This document shows positions 24,691 to 36,689 of a stretch of DNA of 64,000 nt, one piece after another. The notes under the pieces are model-generated. The model saw only the letters and a program-made list of their open reading frames with translations, was not told the DNA's origin and did no database searches. This DNA comes from Mytilus californianus (taxonomy: Eukaryota > Mollusca > Bivalvia > Mytilida > Mytilidae). The stretch spans positions 12,878,165 to 12,942,164 of the forward strand of contig NW_026262659.1 in NCBI RefSeq assembly GCF_021869535.1, read 5' to 3'. How positions within the stretch are numbered: position 1 is the stretch's first letter; each line of letters starts with the position of its first letter. The translations under genes were made by a program, and so were the position numbers.

Positions 24691-25184
24691 GTTATTGATG
24701 ATACAGGGACCTGCTTTTTATAATCACCTCGGGTAAGACGTCTTATTCAAAGAACAATAATAATTTCTAGTACAGTTATAACTTAACATACATAGTAATC
24801 AATGATATATGGTTAACCGTTAATGATGAAAGTCATAGACGGACTCTGTAAAAAAACATAATTTTACATGAATATAACTGTATATACAAACTTGTATCTC
24901 TGATTTTATATTTTCGGAGGTTTCGCAGAGTAATTATACAATTGCCTCTTTTTAATTACGAAAATAGTTAATTGAAACAAACGGGAAAATACTACACATA
25001 CACATACATTTCTCTTACTTGAAATACCGAAGAAAGGCTACTGAAGGTACTACATCTGATCAATATAACGTACTTTAAATATTTTTTAATTGTTTCAAAC
25101 TTACCGATACAAGTTGACAAACCCATAGACAGACACAATAAGCTATATATTGAAAATATAGTACAAATGTAAACGGTACCAATT

Positions 25185-25300
25185 TTACTGCACCAGATGC
25201 GCATTTTGACAATTAATGTCTCTTCAGTGATGCTCGAGGCCAATATATTTAAAAATCCAAAACCTAATACAAACGTTGAAGAGCCGATCTATCAATAGAA
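25185..25300 (+). repeat. SINE-like dispersed repeat
   Basis: CTGCACCAGATGCGCATTTTG, then CAGTGATGCTCGAGGCC. A diverged copy is at 55880-55975 (ACACCATCTGCGCATTTCGA and GATAATCGAGGCC). I recognise it as a frequent bivalve repeat; no RNA polymerase III boxes were confirmed. Confidence 0.55.
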
Positions 25301-26061
25301 CCTTAAGTATAGCCAAAACCGGACATGGAATTAGTAGTTACATACAGACAATTAAGCAATAGCAAAAATGACTATTGGTAGGAATAATTTATAAATGCAC
25401 AAATGTCATTTTTTTTAATGAAGTTCAATGACTCACTGGGTGTAGTGTTTAAACTTACAGAAGAATTTCGGACAAACTGAAACTACTAAAAACTAAGGGA
25501 TTAAACGAATATAAAAGTAATGATTATGTATTAAATTTGCAAGAGATCTGACCCCCTATCCGCACATTTACCGTCCAATCAATTTTGTCACATATACAAT
25601 TAACTTTTAACATTTACCAATTACCATTACTTTGCAAGTCTTTGAAAAACACTGGTTTGTTGTCAATTTGAAAAAAGATTATCTATCCAAAATGGACTAT
25701 AAAACAAATACTCCTAGTCTTGTAAAGTTATTTCTTCTTCAATTACCATTTTCCAAGTACCCAGTACATCTTTCCAAAATTATTCTTTATACTTTGCTCT
25801 AGTAATTGCACATTTATTAATTCAAATTACGGACCTGTCATTCATAGTATACATGAAACTTTATGATAAATTTTGATATAGTCCGAAAAGAGAATGTGCA
25901 TCTGCCTTTTTTATTTTCTAAGAAAATTACACAGGCCCCAGTAAAAAAACGGCAGATTATGTACATGTACGATATGGTTGCAAATTTAAAAAAACCGAAA
26001 TTCTTCGATAAAAATTCAACATCATCAGAAAGCTTACTGAAATTGAATGATTTGTTTACAG

Positions 26062-26168
26062 GCATAATGGTGAAGGACGGGTATCTGCAAAAAAGGTTGT
26101 CATTACTGAAAGGCTATAAACCCCAGTGGTTTGTGTTGGCAGATGATGGATATCTTAAGTACTCTAGC
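26062..26168 (+). CDS. exon encoding the N-terminal part of a PH domain
   Basis: The acceptor TTTGTTTACAG|GC and donor TCTAGC|GTATGT bound a 107-bp exon. It encodes MVKDGYLQKRLSLLKGYK followed by PQWFVLADDGYLKYSS. This matches the first two strands of pleckstrin-homology domains: G-[YW]-L-x-K, a basic loop, then [KR]-x-W-F-V-L and a short turn. The basic residues in the first loop are where phosphoinositides bind in many PH domains. The exon starts in phase 1 (two bases complete a codon) and ends in phase 0. The open frame upstream of the acceptor is probably intronic. Which PH protein it belongs to cannot be decided from one exon; OSBP/FAPP-like and adaptor-type PH domains are both possible. 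No other PH exon was found in the window. Confidence 0.7.
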
Positions 26169-26507
26169 GTATGTATGATTGATTGATTAGATTACCAAAA
26201 TCTTGAGTTTTGTTTCCCTATTTGACTATGACTGGACTTAACAGTTCAATGCAAGTGTAATATGTATTCTGACTTTTAAGATTTCTTTTATCTTTCAGAA
26301 ATCGTCTTTGTATTTTTTTTACTCTGTAATTCTTTTTATTGTTTAGTAGGCTTTTGTATTAATAAACGGACCACTGGCGTTGAAAACTAACAATACAAAT
26401 TAAAATGAATACAGAATATTTATTACTAACAATGCAAATATTATATATATTTACAACATCATGTGTTTGTGGATTTTTGATAGGCCGCAGATAAAAATGT
26501 TTTGCCA

Positions 26508-26749
26508 GTTCCATGGAAACAAACAACCCGATAACCAATGAATTGAAAAAAGCATATCAGGGACCCTATGGTAATATTAGTGTCAAAAATATCCTTCCTA
26601 CGTGCAAGAATGGACTGGACGGAGAACCCCCCTCTGTTTACACAAACCTCTGCAAAAACAACAGTCCCTCCGATTTTTCATTTGCAAACAACCTGAATTA
26701 CGTGTACTGCGGAGATGACACCTCCCTTTTGTTTTTTTGTTTTTTTTAA
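26508..26749 (+). CDS. possible terminal exon with YxN motifs
   Basis: An open frame begins near an AG at 26506-26507 and ends at TAA 26747-26749. It encodes a hydrophilic stretch with GPYGNISVKN, SVYTNLCKN and NYVYCGDD. Two of these tyrosines fit the Y-x-N pattern that GRB2-type SH2 domains bind when phosphorylated. An AATAAA signal follows at 26854-26859. Its phase does not follow directly from the PH exon (in phase 0 from 26484 a stop occurs at once), so either an exon is missing, the acceptor is elsewhere or there is a frameshift. Membership in the PH gene is speculative. Confidence 0.3.
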
Positions 26750-26827
26750 TTAATCAATTTTATTGCACCTTTGCTGTTAACAATTTACTCAATCTACAGC
26801 TTCAATTAAGTATCCCTTTAAATTGGT

Positions 26828-26857
26828 TATTGAATATCTAGGGAAAGATATTCAATA
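26828..26857 (+). promoter_or_regulatory. perfect 12-bp hairpin overlapping AATAAA
   Basis: TATTGAATATCT pairs perfectly with AGATATTCAATA across a six-base AGGGAA loop. The 3' arm overlaps the AATAAA at 26854-26859. It might shape 3'-end processing of the upstream putative exon or be chance in AT-rich DNA. Confidence 0.4.
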
Positions 26858-26859
26858 AA

Positions 26860-27471
26860 GTATATCTATAAAGTAAGTTATATTAATACAGATCAATACT
26901 ACATTAGAACAATTCTACACAATTTTTGTTTTTTTACCGGAATACGGTACGTTTCTTAACCTATACTGTATATGATTTTTTTTATCAAAGCTTCACTGAA
27001 CCGCGAAATTGATGATGTATTGATCTTTGATACTGATAGCATGACTCTTCAGTCGACAATAGAATTTTTAACTTAAAACTTTTTGTTTTGTTTACAACAC
27101 TGAATTATATAAGAAGTCTTGGATGATGAGGTAAAAATGTTTTTTTTTTCACACATTATTTTTTAACAGTAAATGTTGATTTCTATGATAAAGCCGAAGA
27201 TCGAAAGTACACGTGGTCTTCAAATTATACATGTATGCAGTAACGTTGCATTGTGTTGTGTATTCTGCTTGCTCTCCTGCTCATTATAATTTTGCATTGT
27301 GAACAGGAATAAACATATTTAATAACAATTCTAATTCAGTGTAGCTGTAATAAATTATAAAAGAGTAAAATTGCGAATTTCAGTTAATGCACATCAATTG
27401 ACTGGACACATGTGCAGTCATGTATTAATGAGGTCACAGCTAAGACTTGTATCTAATAATTGTCTTTTCAT
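26860..27471. other. gene-free interval
   Basis: AT-rich with homopolymer T runs. No coding or repeat was recognised. Confidence 0.45.
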
Positions 27472-28838
27472 TTAAAGGAATTCGAAATATTCCCTTGTTT
27501 TAAGTATTATTTTCTTGTTTTTTTTGCTTCTGATTTCATTTATGTTAATAATGTCCCAGATTTCATTTTTGAAGATTTTGAAGATATCAATGACCTTATC
27601 TTTCTTGTCAGACATATAATATGCTTTATAGATGGAAAAGAAAATTATAGTTAATAGATAGTTCATATCAAAATAAGCTTCATCATCAATTTTATAGCCA
27701 GTTACTAAACTTTCAAGACTAAGTATATGCTTATCAATTTTTAAAAATGCTAATAGCTGGTCAACTTTATGCCAATAATGAACATTATATGAAAAGGAAA
27801 AAAAGAAGTGTTTATAATCATCATGTTGCTTACAATAGAAGCACAAACCACTTGGTACTATTTTCCATTTATAAAGTAATTCATTACAGGCTAATATATA
27901 ATGTATTATTTTCCATTTAAACGTTTTAAATTTGTTGTTTTCAAGGTAGTTAAAAATAAAGTTAAATGTGGACTTCAATTTTGTAGTCATTTTTTTATGA
28001 AGAATTCTTTCCCACATTAAAACTCCTGTCGGTTTATCATGTGTAAATTGACTTTGCAAGAAAGTATATACTTCTTTGTTACTCATATCTGGTGAAATTT
28101 CATGTTTTAGTAGTATATTTAACTTCACTGATGTTTTATATTGACAACAGTTTTGTAAGAGCTTTCTTGTTTTAAAATATTTTGCCAGTGCTTTGGTATA
28201 GCTTTTTTAACTAATGAAAATTCTCTAATCCAATCTTGTTTATTCTTTAAATTTTTTAGTACAGTTTCTGATGAGATGTATCCGTTTTCATCTAATATAT
28301 TATTGATGTACAAAATATTACTATTAATCCAGTTTTGAAAGAACAGACATTTCCCATTTTCTTTGAAAAGATGATTTCCCCATATAAGTTGTTTTCTAAC
28401 CTGAAGAAAGTTTCTTGGTACGATTGTTTGACCTCCTTTTATTTCTACCCATGTTTTAATTAATTGTTTATAGAATTCAGGTAAAGATTTATAATCTATT
28501 TTATTAAGCAAATTAACATTTGTTAAATTCATTCTGAATAAAAGAAAATCTTTCCCAAATTTATCAAGGTAAAATCTTGGAATAATTTTCCAGTTATCAT
28601 TTTCCTTTTTTATTAGTTTTAAAACCAATCTGATTTGTAATGATTTCAGATAGCAGTCTAAATCAATCATTTGTAATCCTCCCTCAAGATATGGTTTACA
28701 TAATATAGTACGTTTAACTTTATCTTTTTTTCCACTCCATATAAAATTATATATTAAATTCTTGAACTTTTGCTTTATTTCCTGTGTTATTATCATACTT
28801 GATGCAATGTATGTTAGGTTTGGTAAAATTAAAGACAC
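27472..28838 (-). pseudogene. 5'-truncated LINE, ORF2 C-terminal region
   Basis: Two long open frames on the minus strand (28838-28125, then 28128-27472) are separated by a single frameshift at 28125-28128. The first begins LILPNLTYIASSMIITQEIK and has YNFIWSGKKDKVKR and LEGGLQMIDLDCYLKSLQIR, the thumb-side region after the RT of L1/Tx1-like LINEs. The second has TFKWKIIHYILACNELLYKW and GLCFYCKQHDDYKHFFFSF, with a C-x2-C-x-H-D-x3-H pattern like the zf-RVT region. Palm motifs and endonuclease are missing, so it is 5'-truncated where it meets the neighbouring DIRS element. Reading frames this long suggest a fairly recent insertion. Confidence 0.8.
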
Positions 28839-29048
28839 ACCTACCTTTTGTTACCAGAAGTGAAAGGAATTCCTCTCGATGGAAAGAGTGAACCCTAGGA
28901 AATAATTTTATACCCTCCAACAAAGAGCCGGTAGGGTAGAGATATGTGCCAGAGGGGGACAGTTCTAAGTCCGTTTATTGTCTCCCTGAACCACCAAATG
29001 AATGGGGAACTCATAAAGTCCGCATTCACCGCCAAACATTATCCGCGG

Positions 29049-29640
29049 TCACTGTTCTGGTGGGAAAACCTTATCGATATTTAGTTTGAAGGTTTCAAGT
29101 GCTGCTTGGATGTTATTCAAAAAGATACCAATTCCAACATATGACAAGTGTGTTCCGTCATGTGTGAATAAATTTGACTCAGAGGCTTTTATCGATAAAT
29201 ACCTCACAAAGTGTTGATCTTCTTGCTTCATGAAAGACCTAACAGCACAATTAACTCGTTTCCTCGATAATTGTTTTAACTTGGGCCTTAATGTGCCATG
29301 CCAATAGGTTCTTGGTAATATGTCTGACCAAATTATTGGGTGCAAAAACTTTGATTCTTAAAAAAAAACATTTGATGTTCTCGATTAGTTCTTTAGGCTT
29401 TAATTCTACTAAGTCATTTGCACCTAGATGAACAAATATATAATTTGGGGTTGGCCTCTATTTTATCTCATTTTCCAAGGTCGAATCAAGATCTTTCCAT
29501 TTCATTCCCGATTTAGGTATCCGTTCAACCTCCACTCTTCTTCTTTTCAAATTAAGGTTTTCCTCACTAGAACGACAAGCAGCTATTACACCAGCCCGAT
29601 GGGGAATCGAGAATCCCAGTATCCACACCTTAGTCTGCAC
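29049..29640 (-). pseudogene. SGNH (GDSL-type) hydrolase of the DIRS element
   Basis: The first block reads KVWILGFSIPHRAG, where the family has G-D-S; the catalytic serine is kept but the preceding Asp is Phe here. Block III is present as YIFVHLGANDLVEL (G-x-N-D at 29412-29423). Block V is HDGTHLSYVGIGIFLNNIQ (D and H near 29142-29159). The three blocks lie in more than one frame, so the gene is broken. Such hydrolases are known as accessory ORFs in some Ngaro and LINE elements; their role is not settled. Confidence 0.75.
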
Positions 29641-29738
29641 CTAATCACCTAAAAACTGAAACCGTCTTAAAGTTGTTCTATATGTGTAGAGGAAAATTCA
29701 AAATTGTTTTTACAGAAAATTAAACGAACAATAATTTG

Positions 29739-30732
29739 TTACCAAGGAATTCTGATGTAGCGCTCAAATGCTACTAACGACCACCTGCCCCACTTTTTTA
29801 TAGTTTCATCTTTTATTCCGCGATTGCTCGCCTCTGTGGCGGCTCCAATTCTAAAAGAATGAGATTTCAAAAGGTTCGGGTTAGGATTGTTAAAAAAAAT
29901 GTACGGATTTTCATAGCATAGCTGACAGTTAATATTGGGTAACCGATGACCCGTCAAAATGAATAAATAAATGGTTACAACCTGACACCGTGGGACGTGC
30001 AGATAAGTCCTTTTTTATTGATAAGACTGGACAAATAGCTGCGTTATCTGTGTATTTATTTATGACGATGCACGTTGAATGACCTCTCTGATCTGTTTTA
30101 CTTTTCTTAATGTTAATTTTGAGTTGATGATCTGACTAAGCCACATTTGACAGTTGCAATGCTATGGTACTAGAATCGGATTTATGTTTTGTTGTAAACT
30201 CACTCACACGTAACATAGCGAAAAATGCTAGAATAGATGAAGATTTAAATAAAAACGATTCATAAGAAGATGTACAAATACTAGGAAGGGCATCTGTGAT
30301 CAGTCGTAGTAATGATAATGTTATCGGGGCCCTGTTGTCTTTCTGTGGGTTTCTTCTATGTAAACCTTCGAGCATTTTAGATATAATAAAATTCTTAGTA
30401 GTATCCTCTGAATTTAGTGACTTATGAGAAAAGGATATACCACTTATATAAAAGCGAACGGTAGCTGCAGAAAAATGCTTCAAAGATAAATAAGCTATGA
30501 ATTGTACTAGATGTTCAACAGGAACTGGCCATACTTTTTCCAATGTATATTGAAGTTGGAATGAAGCAAGAACAGATCTAGCTCTTGAATAGCTTTTCCA
30601 TGTGTTTTCGGATAAAGAGTCGGTAAATAGTCGAGCAGATTCCTCTGTTATAGATTCCTTACTTGGTTCGGAATTCGAGTTGGTGTCAGAGATGCATTTG
30701 GTGCTAGGTACCGGAGGCGGGATCACTGGCAA
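29739..30732 (-). pseudogene. tyrosine recombinase of the DIRS element
   Basis: The N-terminal core-binding domain contains ARLFTDSLSENTWKSYSRAR and FIAYLSLKHFSAATVRFYIS. The first catalytic arginine is in FFAMLRVSEF (about 30195-30220). The C-terminal box H-x-x-R is in LKSHSFRIGAATEASNRGI (about 29850-29861), and the nucleophile tyrosine is in FERYIRIPW (about 29750-29775). A stop after LQLSNVA (30136) and a frameshift near 29957 break the gene; translation between them still reads as family sequence (PVLSIKKDLSARP). All of R, H, R and Y survive, but the reading frame does not. Confidence 0.85.
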
Positions 30733-30739
30733 CGAGAAA

Positions 30740-31150
30740 TTGCATCAGCTATAATATTAACCTTACCTGGAACGTTCTCTGCTTTAATTAATATGTTGTT
30801 ATGTAAAGTTTCTTAAACTAAACGTCTGACCAAAATCATGACATCTGATGATTTTTAAGTTTTCTTGTTTAGAATGTGCACCGCTCCTTCGTTATCAATA
30901 TGAAAAAAGGCCTTTTTATTTCTTAGTTCAGACCCCCATAAGATGATAGATACCATAACAGGAAATATTTCTAGAAAAGTAATGTCTGATAATAAACCGC
31001 GCTTTTGCCATGTTTTTGGCCATAAACTATGAGCCCATCAACCCTTGAAATATATACCAAGTCCTAATGAAGAACCCCCGGCACTATCTGTATAAAATTT
31101 CAGTGCTTCATAAGAATTTCAAAGTCTATCTGTCATTAAAGTAAGGCCAT
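30740..31150 (-). pseudogene. RNase H domain of the DIRS element
   Basis: Minus-strand translation gives LKFYTDSAGGSSLGLGIYFK, with the Asp of the first RNase H box. After a stop it gives LEIFPVMVSIILWGSELRNK and then KAFFHIDNEGAVHILNKKT, the HxDN box. It sits directly after the RT thumb, as in DIRS elements. At least one stop interrupts it. Confidence 0.7.
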
Positions 31151-31172
31151 TAAAATTCTCTAAAAAGGATTT

Positions 31173-31592
31173 CTACATCCTGAGATCATCTTTAATGTTC
31201 GAATTAATTCTTATTCTATAATGTGGTTTATTCAATCCAATCGTTGCGTCAATCAATCTTCTGCAAAAAGCCCTGCCTGGCGGGACAACCCGACATGCAA
31301 AGTTTAATGAACCCAAAAGGGATTGAATTTCCCTTAGCGTGACCTTTTTGTTTTTTAAAACAAATGATTTTTTCTGAAGTAATTCATCAAGCTTATCGGG
31401 AGGTAAACGGAGAGTCATGTCAGTAGTGTCAATTTCTACACCAAAGAATGTAAGCCGTGTCGTGGGAGAAATCGTTTTCTCGTCCGCTAATGGAACTCCC
31501 AGGTCACTGCAGATAACCTTGAAAGTATGAAGCAGGTCAGCACATTGACTGGTTCCGCCCCTTCCCAAAAATAAAAAGTCGTCAAGGTAATG
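31173..31592 (-). pseudogene. DIRS reverse transcriptase, 3' part beginning at YLDD
   Basis: The catalytic HYLDDFLFLG box is at about 31563-31592 (YLDD codons 31578-31589). It is followed by LTFFGVEIDTTDMTLRLPPD and KVTLREIQSLLGSLNFACRV, the RT palm end and thumb typical of DIRS/Ngaro. The codons just before HYLDD were separated from the rest of the gene by the insertion at 31595. The residues upstream of HYLDD in the present open frame come from the inserted element, not from RT. Confidence 0.85.
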
Positions 31593-31619
31593 TACAGTTG
31601 GGTGCAGACCAAGCATTAC

Positions 31620-31930
31620 ATAAAGTAAACGCAAGTTAACGCCGCGTGCACATATTTCGTTAGTTAACTTCAATTTTCGCGTTTACTAGTAAACGCGCGT
31701 TTACTATAATTACGTTAACGCGGTCAAAATGGAAATTTCTAATGTCTACCCGAGTAAACGGGCGTTTACTATGTGTCCGTTTAGTCAGTAGTAAACGGGC
31801 GTTTACTTCAGATTTCACAAGTTTATTTTTACGTGCACTTAAAAGTAAACGGGCGTTTACTACAGATTTCACAAGTGTATTTCTACGTGCACTTGAAAGT
31901 AAACGCGCGTTTACTTTTCGCGTTAACTGA
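31620..31930. repeat. left sub-terminal array of GTAAACG/CGTTTAC palindromes
   Basis: It contains at least five copies of AGTAAACG[GC][GC]CGTTTACT, including the perfect 16-base palindrome GTAAACGCGCGTTTAC, plus GTTAACGCGG-type variants. Part is a tandem array with a unit of about 55 bases carrying CAGATTTCACAAG and TACGTGCACTT (31790-31920). It is CpG-rich against an AT-rich background. It may be a transposase-binding array; that role is inferred from position only. Confidence 0.8.
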
Positions 31931-32699
31931 TTGTGTAAATTTAGAAATAAACTTCGTGTTCATTTGTACATTTATTTTTAATTAAAACGACTTGTATCTT
32001 AATATTTTATGTACAAGTGTTTCAAACCAGAACAATTCAAAAACACTTTTAATTCGAAATATTAACTTTTATTAATTACAAAAAAACAGTTCCAATAATT
32101 TTCCCGAGTAGCAGATTTTCTATATTTTTTTTTCAAAAGTTACATGTACAAGTATCGAGGCAAATAGAAAGGTTATCCAACACATCGGAAAAATATTTGT
32201 ATATGATGGGATATAAACATCATGGTTTACGTTGCTTCGTTCCCCATTTTTAACAGTCTCTTCCTAAATATAACTCTATGCATTTAATACATGGATTTTT
32301 AATCGTAATTCAGCTTGTTTGCCTTGGATTTACATGATTTAAGATTCTGTTTTGCTAAATGTTAGATCGAAAATTGTACAGTGTATATATAGGGATATTG
32401 ATCTGGTGTTGTATAAGTATGTACATTTGTACCATCTCGTCAATTTAGACAGACTTATCCATAACGATTATAAATGATATCTGGGACGTCCGAAAAATAT
32501 ACTCGTTCTGAAAATGAAAAAAAACATTTGCCCCTGGACGTTAGGCTACAAACGAAATCAATCAACCGCCATAATATATTAACAGTACACTTTTCCAAGA
32601 AGAGAACTTCTCATACTTTGGATACATTTCAACTCGTACTTTTCATTATAAATTACTTTAATCAGTCATGTCAGTGTTGGATGATGCCGTTAAATATTA

Positions 32700-35600
32700 T
32701 AGTTTTGTTTTAAATACAAACCATCCCGAACTACTGACTTTAGTGACAGTTCATTATGCAACTATAAAGATTTCCATAAAGTGCAAATATGGTCAGTTTT
32801 GGTTGATGCGGACAAATAATTTTGTTATATGAGTCAGTCTGAGGTATGAAAACACTAAAATTTGTTTACGATTCAATATTTTGAATAAAAAGAGGACATG
32901 CTGGCACTATAACTTGATGCGAACAAAATTGTGTAGTCATTGTTTTCTAATATTACTGTCATTTGTTTTATACAGTTCCTCCTGACCTCAAAATATAACT
33001 AGTTTACTATGCAGCTATATAGATTAGCATGATATAGTGCAAATATAGTCATTTTTGGTTGATGCGGACCAATTATTTTCTTATACGAGTCAGTCTGAAG
33101 TATGAAAACTACTGATATTTCCTTACGATTCAATATTTTGAATAAAAACAGGTCATGCTGGCACTATAAATTGATGCGAACCAAATTTTTTAGTCATTGT
33201 TTTCCAATATTGCTGTCATTTGTTTCATACCATCCATCCTTACATAAAAATATAACTGATTTACTATGCAACTATAAGATTTACATAAAAAAGAGCAAAT
33301 TAGGTCAGTTTTGGTTGATGCGGACAAGTAATTTTGTTATACGAGTCAGTCTGAGGTACGAAAACTACTGATATTTGTTTAAGATTCAATATTTTGAATA
33401 AAAATAGGACATTTTGGCACTCTCAATTGATGCGAACAAAATTTTGTAGTCATTGTGGTCCAACATTGCTATCATTTGTTTCATACAATCCATCCTTACA
33501 TAAAAATATAACTGATTTACTACGCAACTATAAGATTTACATAAAAAAGAGCAAATTAGGTCAGTTTTGGTTGATGCGGACAAGTAATTTTGTTATACGA
33601 GTCAGTCTGAGGTATAAAAACTACTGATATTTGTTCACGATTAGATATTTTGAATAAAAAGAGGACATGCTGGCACTATAAATTGATGCGAACCAAATTT
33701 TTTTAGTCATTGTGGTCCAATATTTCTGTAATTTGTATTATACAGTCCCTCCTGACCTAAAAATAAAACTGAATTACTGTGCAGCTATATAGATTGACTT
33801 GAAAAAGAGCAAATATGGTCAGTTTTGGTTGATGCAGACAAATAATTTTGTTATACGAGTCAGTCATAGGTATAAAAACTACTGATATTTGTTTACAATT
33901 AGATATTTTGAATAAAAAGAGGACATGCTGGCACTATAAATTGATGCGAACCAAATTTTTTAGTTATTGTTTTCCAATATTGCTGTCATTTGTATTATAC
34001 AATCCAAACTGATATAAAATTATTACTGATTTAGTATGCGACTATAAGATTTACATAAAAAAGAGCAAATTAGGTCAGTTTTGGTTGATGTGGAAAAATA
34101 ATTTTGTTATACGAGTCAGTCTAAGGTATGAAAACTACTGATATTTGTTTACGATTCAATATTTTGAATGAAAACAGGACATTTTGGCTTTCTCAATTGA
34201 TGCGAACAAAATTTTGTAGTCATTGTGGTCCAATATTGCTATCATTTGTTTTATGCAATCCATCCTTACATACAAATATAACTGATTTACTATGCAACTA
34301 TAAGATTTACATAAAAAAAGAGCAAATTAGGTCAGTTTTGGTTGATTCAGACAAGTAATTTTGTTATACGAGTCAGTCTGAGGTAAGAAAACTACTGATA
34401 TTTGTTTGCGATTCAATATTTTGAATAAAAATAGGACATTTTGGCAATCTCAATTAATGCGAACAAAATTTTGTAGTCATTGTGGTCCAATATTGCTATC
34501 ATTTGTTTTATACAATCCATCCTTACATAAGAATATAACTGATTTACTATGCAACTATAAAATTATCATAAAAAAGAGCAAATTAGGTCAGTTTTGGTTG
34601 ATGCGGACAAGTAATTTTGTTATACAAGTCAGTCTGAGGTATGAAAACTACTGATATTTATTTAGGATTCAATATTTTGAATAAAAACAGGACATTTTGG
34701 CTTTCTCAATTCATGCAAACAAAATTTTGTAGTCATTGTGGTCCAATATTGCTATCATTTTATTGTACAATCCATCCTTACATAAAAATATAACTGATTT
34801 ACTATGCAACTATAAGATTTACATAAAAAAGATCAAATTAGGTCAGTTTTGGTTGATTCGGACAAGTAATTTTGTTATACGAGTCAGTCTGAGGTATGAA
34901 AACTACTGATATTTGTTTACGATTCATTATTTTGAATAAAAACAGGACATTTTGGCACTCTCAATTGATGCGAACAAAATATTGTAGTCATTGTGGTCCA
35001 ATATTGCCATCATTTGTTTTATACAATTCATCCTTACATAAAAATATAACTGATTTACTATGCAACTATAAGATTTTTCATAAAAAAGAGCAAATTAGGT
35101 CAGTTTTGGTTGATGCGGACAAGTAATTTTGTTATACAAGTCAGTCTGAGGTATGAAAACTACTGATATTTATTTAGGATTCAATATTTTGAATAAAAAC
35201 AGGACATTTTGGCTTTCTCAATTCATGCAAACAAAATTTTGTAGTCATTGTGGTCCAATATTGCTATCATTTTATTGTACAATCCATCCTTACATAAAAA
35301 TATAACTGATTTACTATGCAACTATAAGATTTACATAAAAAAGATCAAATAAGGTCAGTTTTGGTTGATGCGGACAAGTAATTTTGTTATACGAGTCAGT
35401 CTGAGGTATGAAAACTACTGATATTTGTTTATGATTCATTATTTTGAATAAAAACAGGACATTTTGGCACTCTCAATTGATGCGAACAAAATTTTGTAGT
35501 CATTGTGGTCCAATATTGCTATCATTTGTTTTATACAATCCATCCTTACATAAAAATATAACTGATTTACTATGCAACTATAAGATTTTCATAAAAAAGA

Positions 35601-36560
35601 GCAAATTAGGTCAGTTTTGGTTGATGTGGTCAAGTAATTTTGTTATACGAGTCAGTCTGAGGTATAAAAACTACTGATATTTGTTCACGGTTAGATATTT
35701 TGAATAAATAGAGGACATGCTGGCACTATAAATTGATGCGACCAAATTTTTTAGTCATTGTGGTCCAATATTTCTGTAGTTTGTATTATACAGTCCCTCC
35801 TGACCTAAAAATAAAACTGAATTACTGTGCAGCTATATAGATTGACTTGATAAAGTGCAAATATGGTCAGTTTTGGTAGATGCAGACAAATAATTTTGTT
35901 ATACGAGTCAGTCTGAGGTATAAAAACTACTGATATTTGTTTACGATTAGATATTTTGAATAAAAAGATGACATGCCGGCACTATGAATTGATGAGAACC
36001 AAATTTTTTAGTTATTGTGATCCAATATTGCTGTCATTTGTATTATACTATCCATACTGATATAAAAATATTACTGATTTAGTATGCAACTATAAGATTT
36101 ACATAAAAAAGAGCAAATTAGGTGGGTTTTGGTTGATGCGGAAAAATAATTTTGTTATACGAGTCAATCTGAGGTATGAAAACTACTGATATTTGTTTAC
36201 GATTCAATATTTTGAATAAAAACAGGACATGCTGGCACTATAAATTGATGCGAACCAAATTTTTTAGTCATTGTTTTCCAATATTGCTGTCATTTGTATT
36301 ATACAGTCCCTCCTGACCTAAAAATATAACTGAATTACTGTTCGGCTATATATATTTACTTGATGAAGTGCAGATATGGTCATTTTTGGTTAATGAGGTC
36401 AATTAATTTTGTTAATCGAGTCATCCTGAGTCGGACAGTCTGAGATGTGAAAAATGCTGGATTTTGGTGATGATTTAATTATTTGAATAAAAGAAGGACA
36501 TGCTTGAACTGTTAGTTTGTGCAGAAAAAAGAAATTTACTATGGTCAATTTTCAATTAAT
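32700..36560. repeat. tandem array, about 15 copies of a 256-bp monomer
   Basis: The phase marker GGTTGATGCGGAC (or close variant) starts at 32801, 33057, 33313, 33569, 33827, 34083, 34340, 34596, 34851, 35107, 35363, 35619, 35875, 36131 and 36388, so the period is 255-258. Two monomer types are distinguishable. One has ACATGCTGGCACTATAAATT (outer units); the other has ACATTTTGGCACTCTCAATT (central units). The outermost units are the most diverged. Open frames of about 77 codons recur in each unit but the period is not a multiple of three and units do not join, so they are not genes. Confidence 0.9.
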
Positions 36561-36689
36561 TTAAGAGGTGTTATTACATTATTAATTAACTGTTAATGAC
36601 AATCGAAAATGAACAGTTGGTCATTTAATTTTGATGTACTTTATCATTTGATATTTAAGGTGAGTGTATCCAGGATTCGATGACAATTT

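Noticed and set aside
31660-31930. Complementary open frames rich in VNARLL and SKRAFT repeats
   Set aside because: They are translations of the GTAAACG/CGTTTAC palindrome array on each strand, not protein-coding sequence.
33102-35677. Family of similar 75-89 codon open frames repeated along the plus strand
   Set aside because: They are the same stretch of each 256-bp satellite unit. The period is not a multiple of three, the frames do not join, and several units lack them.
32700-36560. CRISPR-like array
   Set aside because: The whole 256-bp unit is repeated, with no short constant repeat and unique spacers, in a metazoan context. It is satellite DNA.
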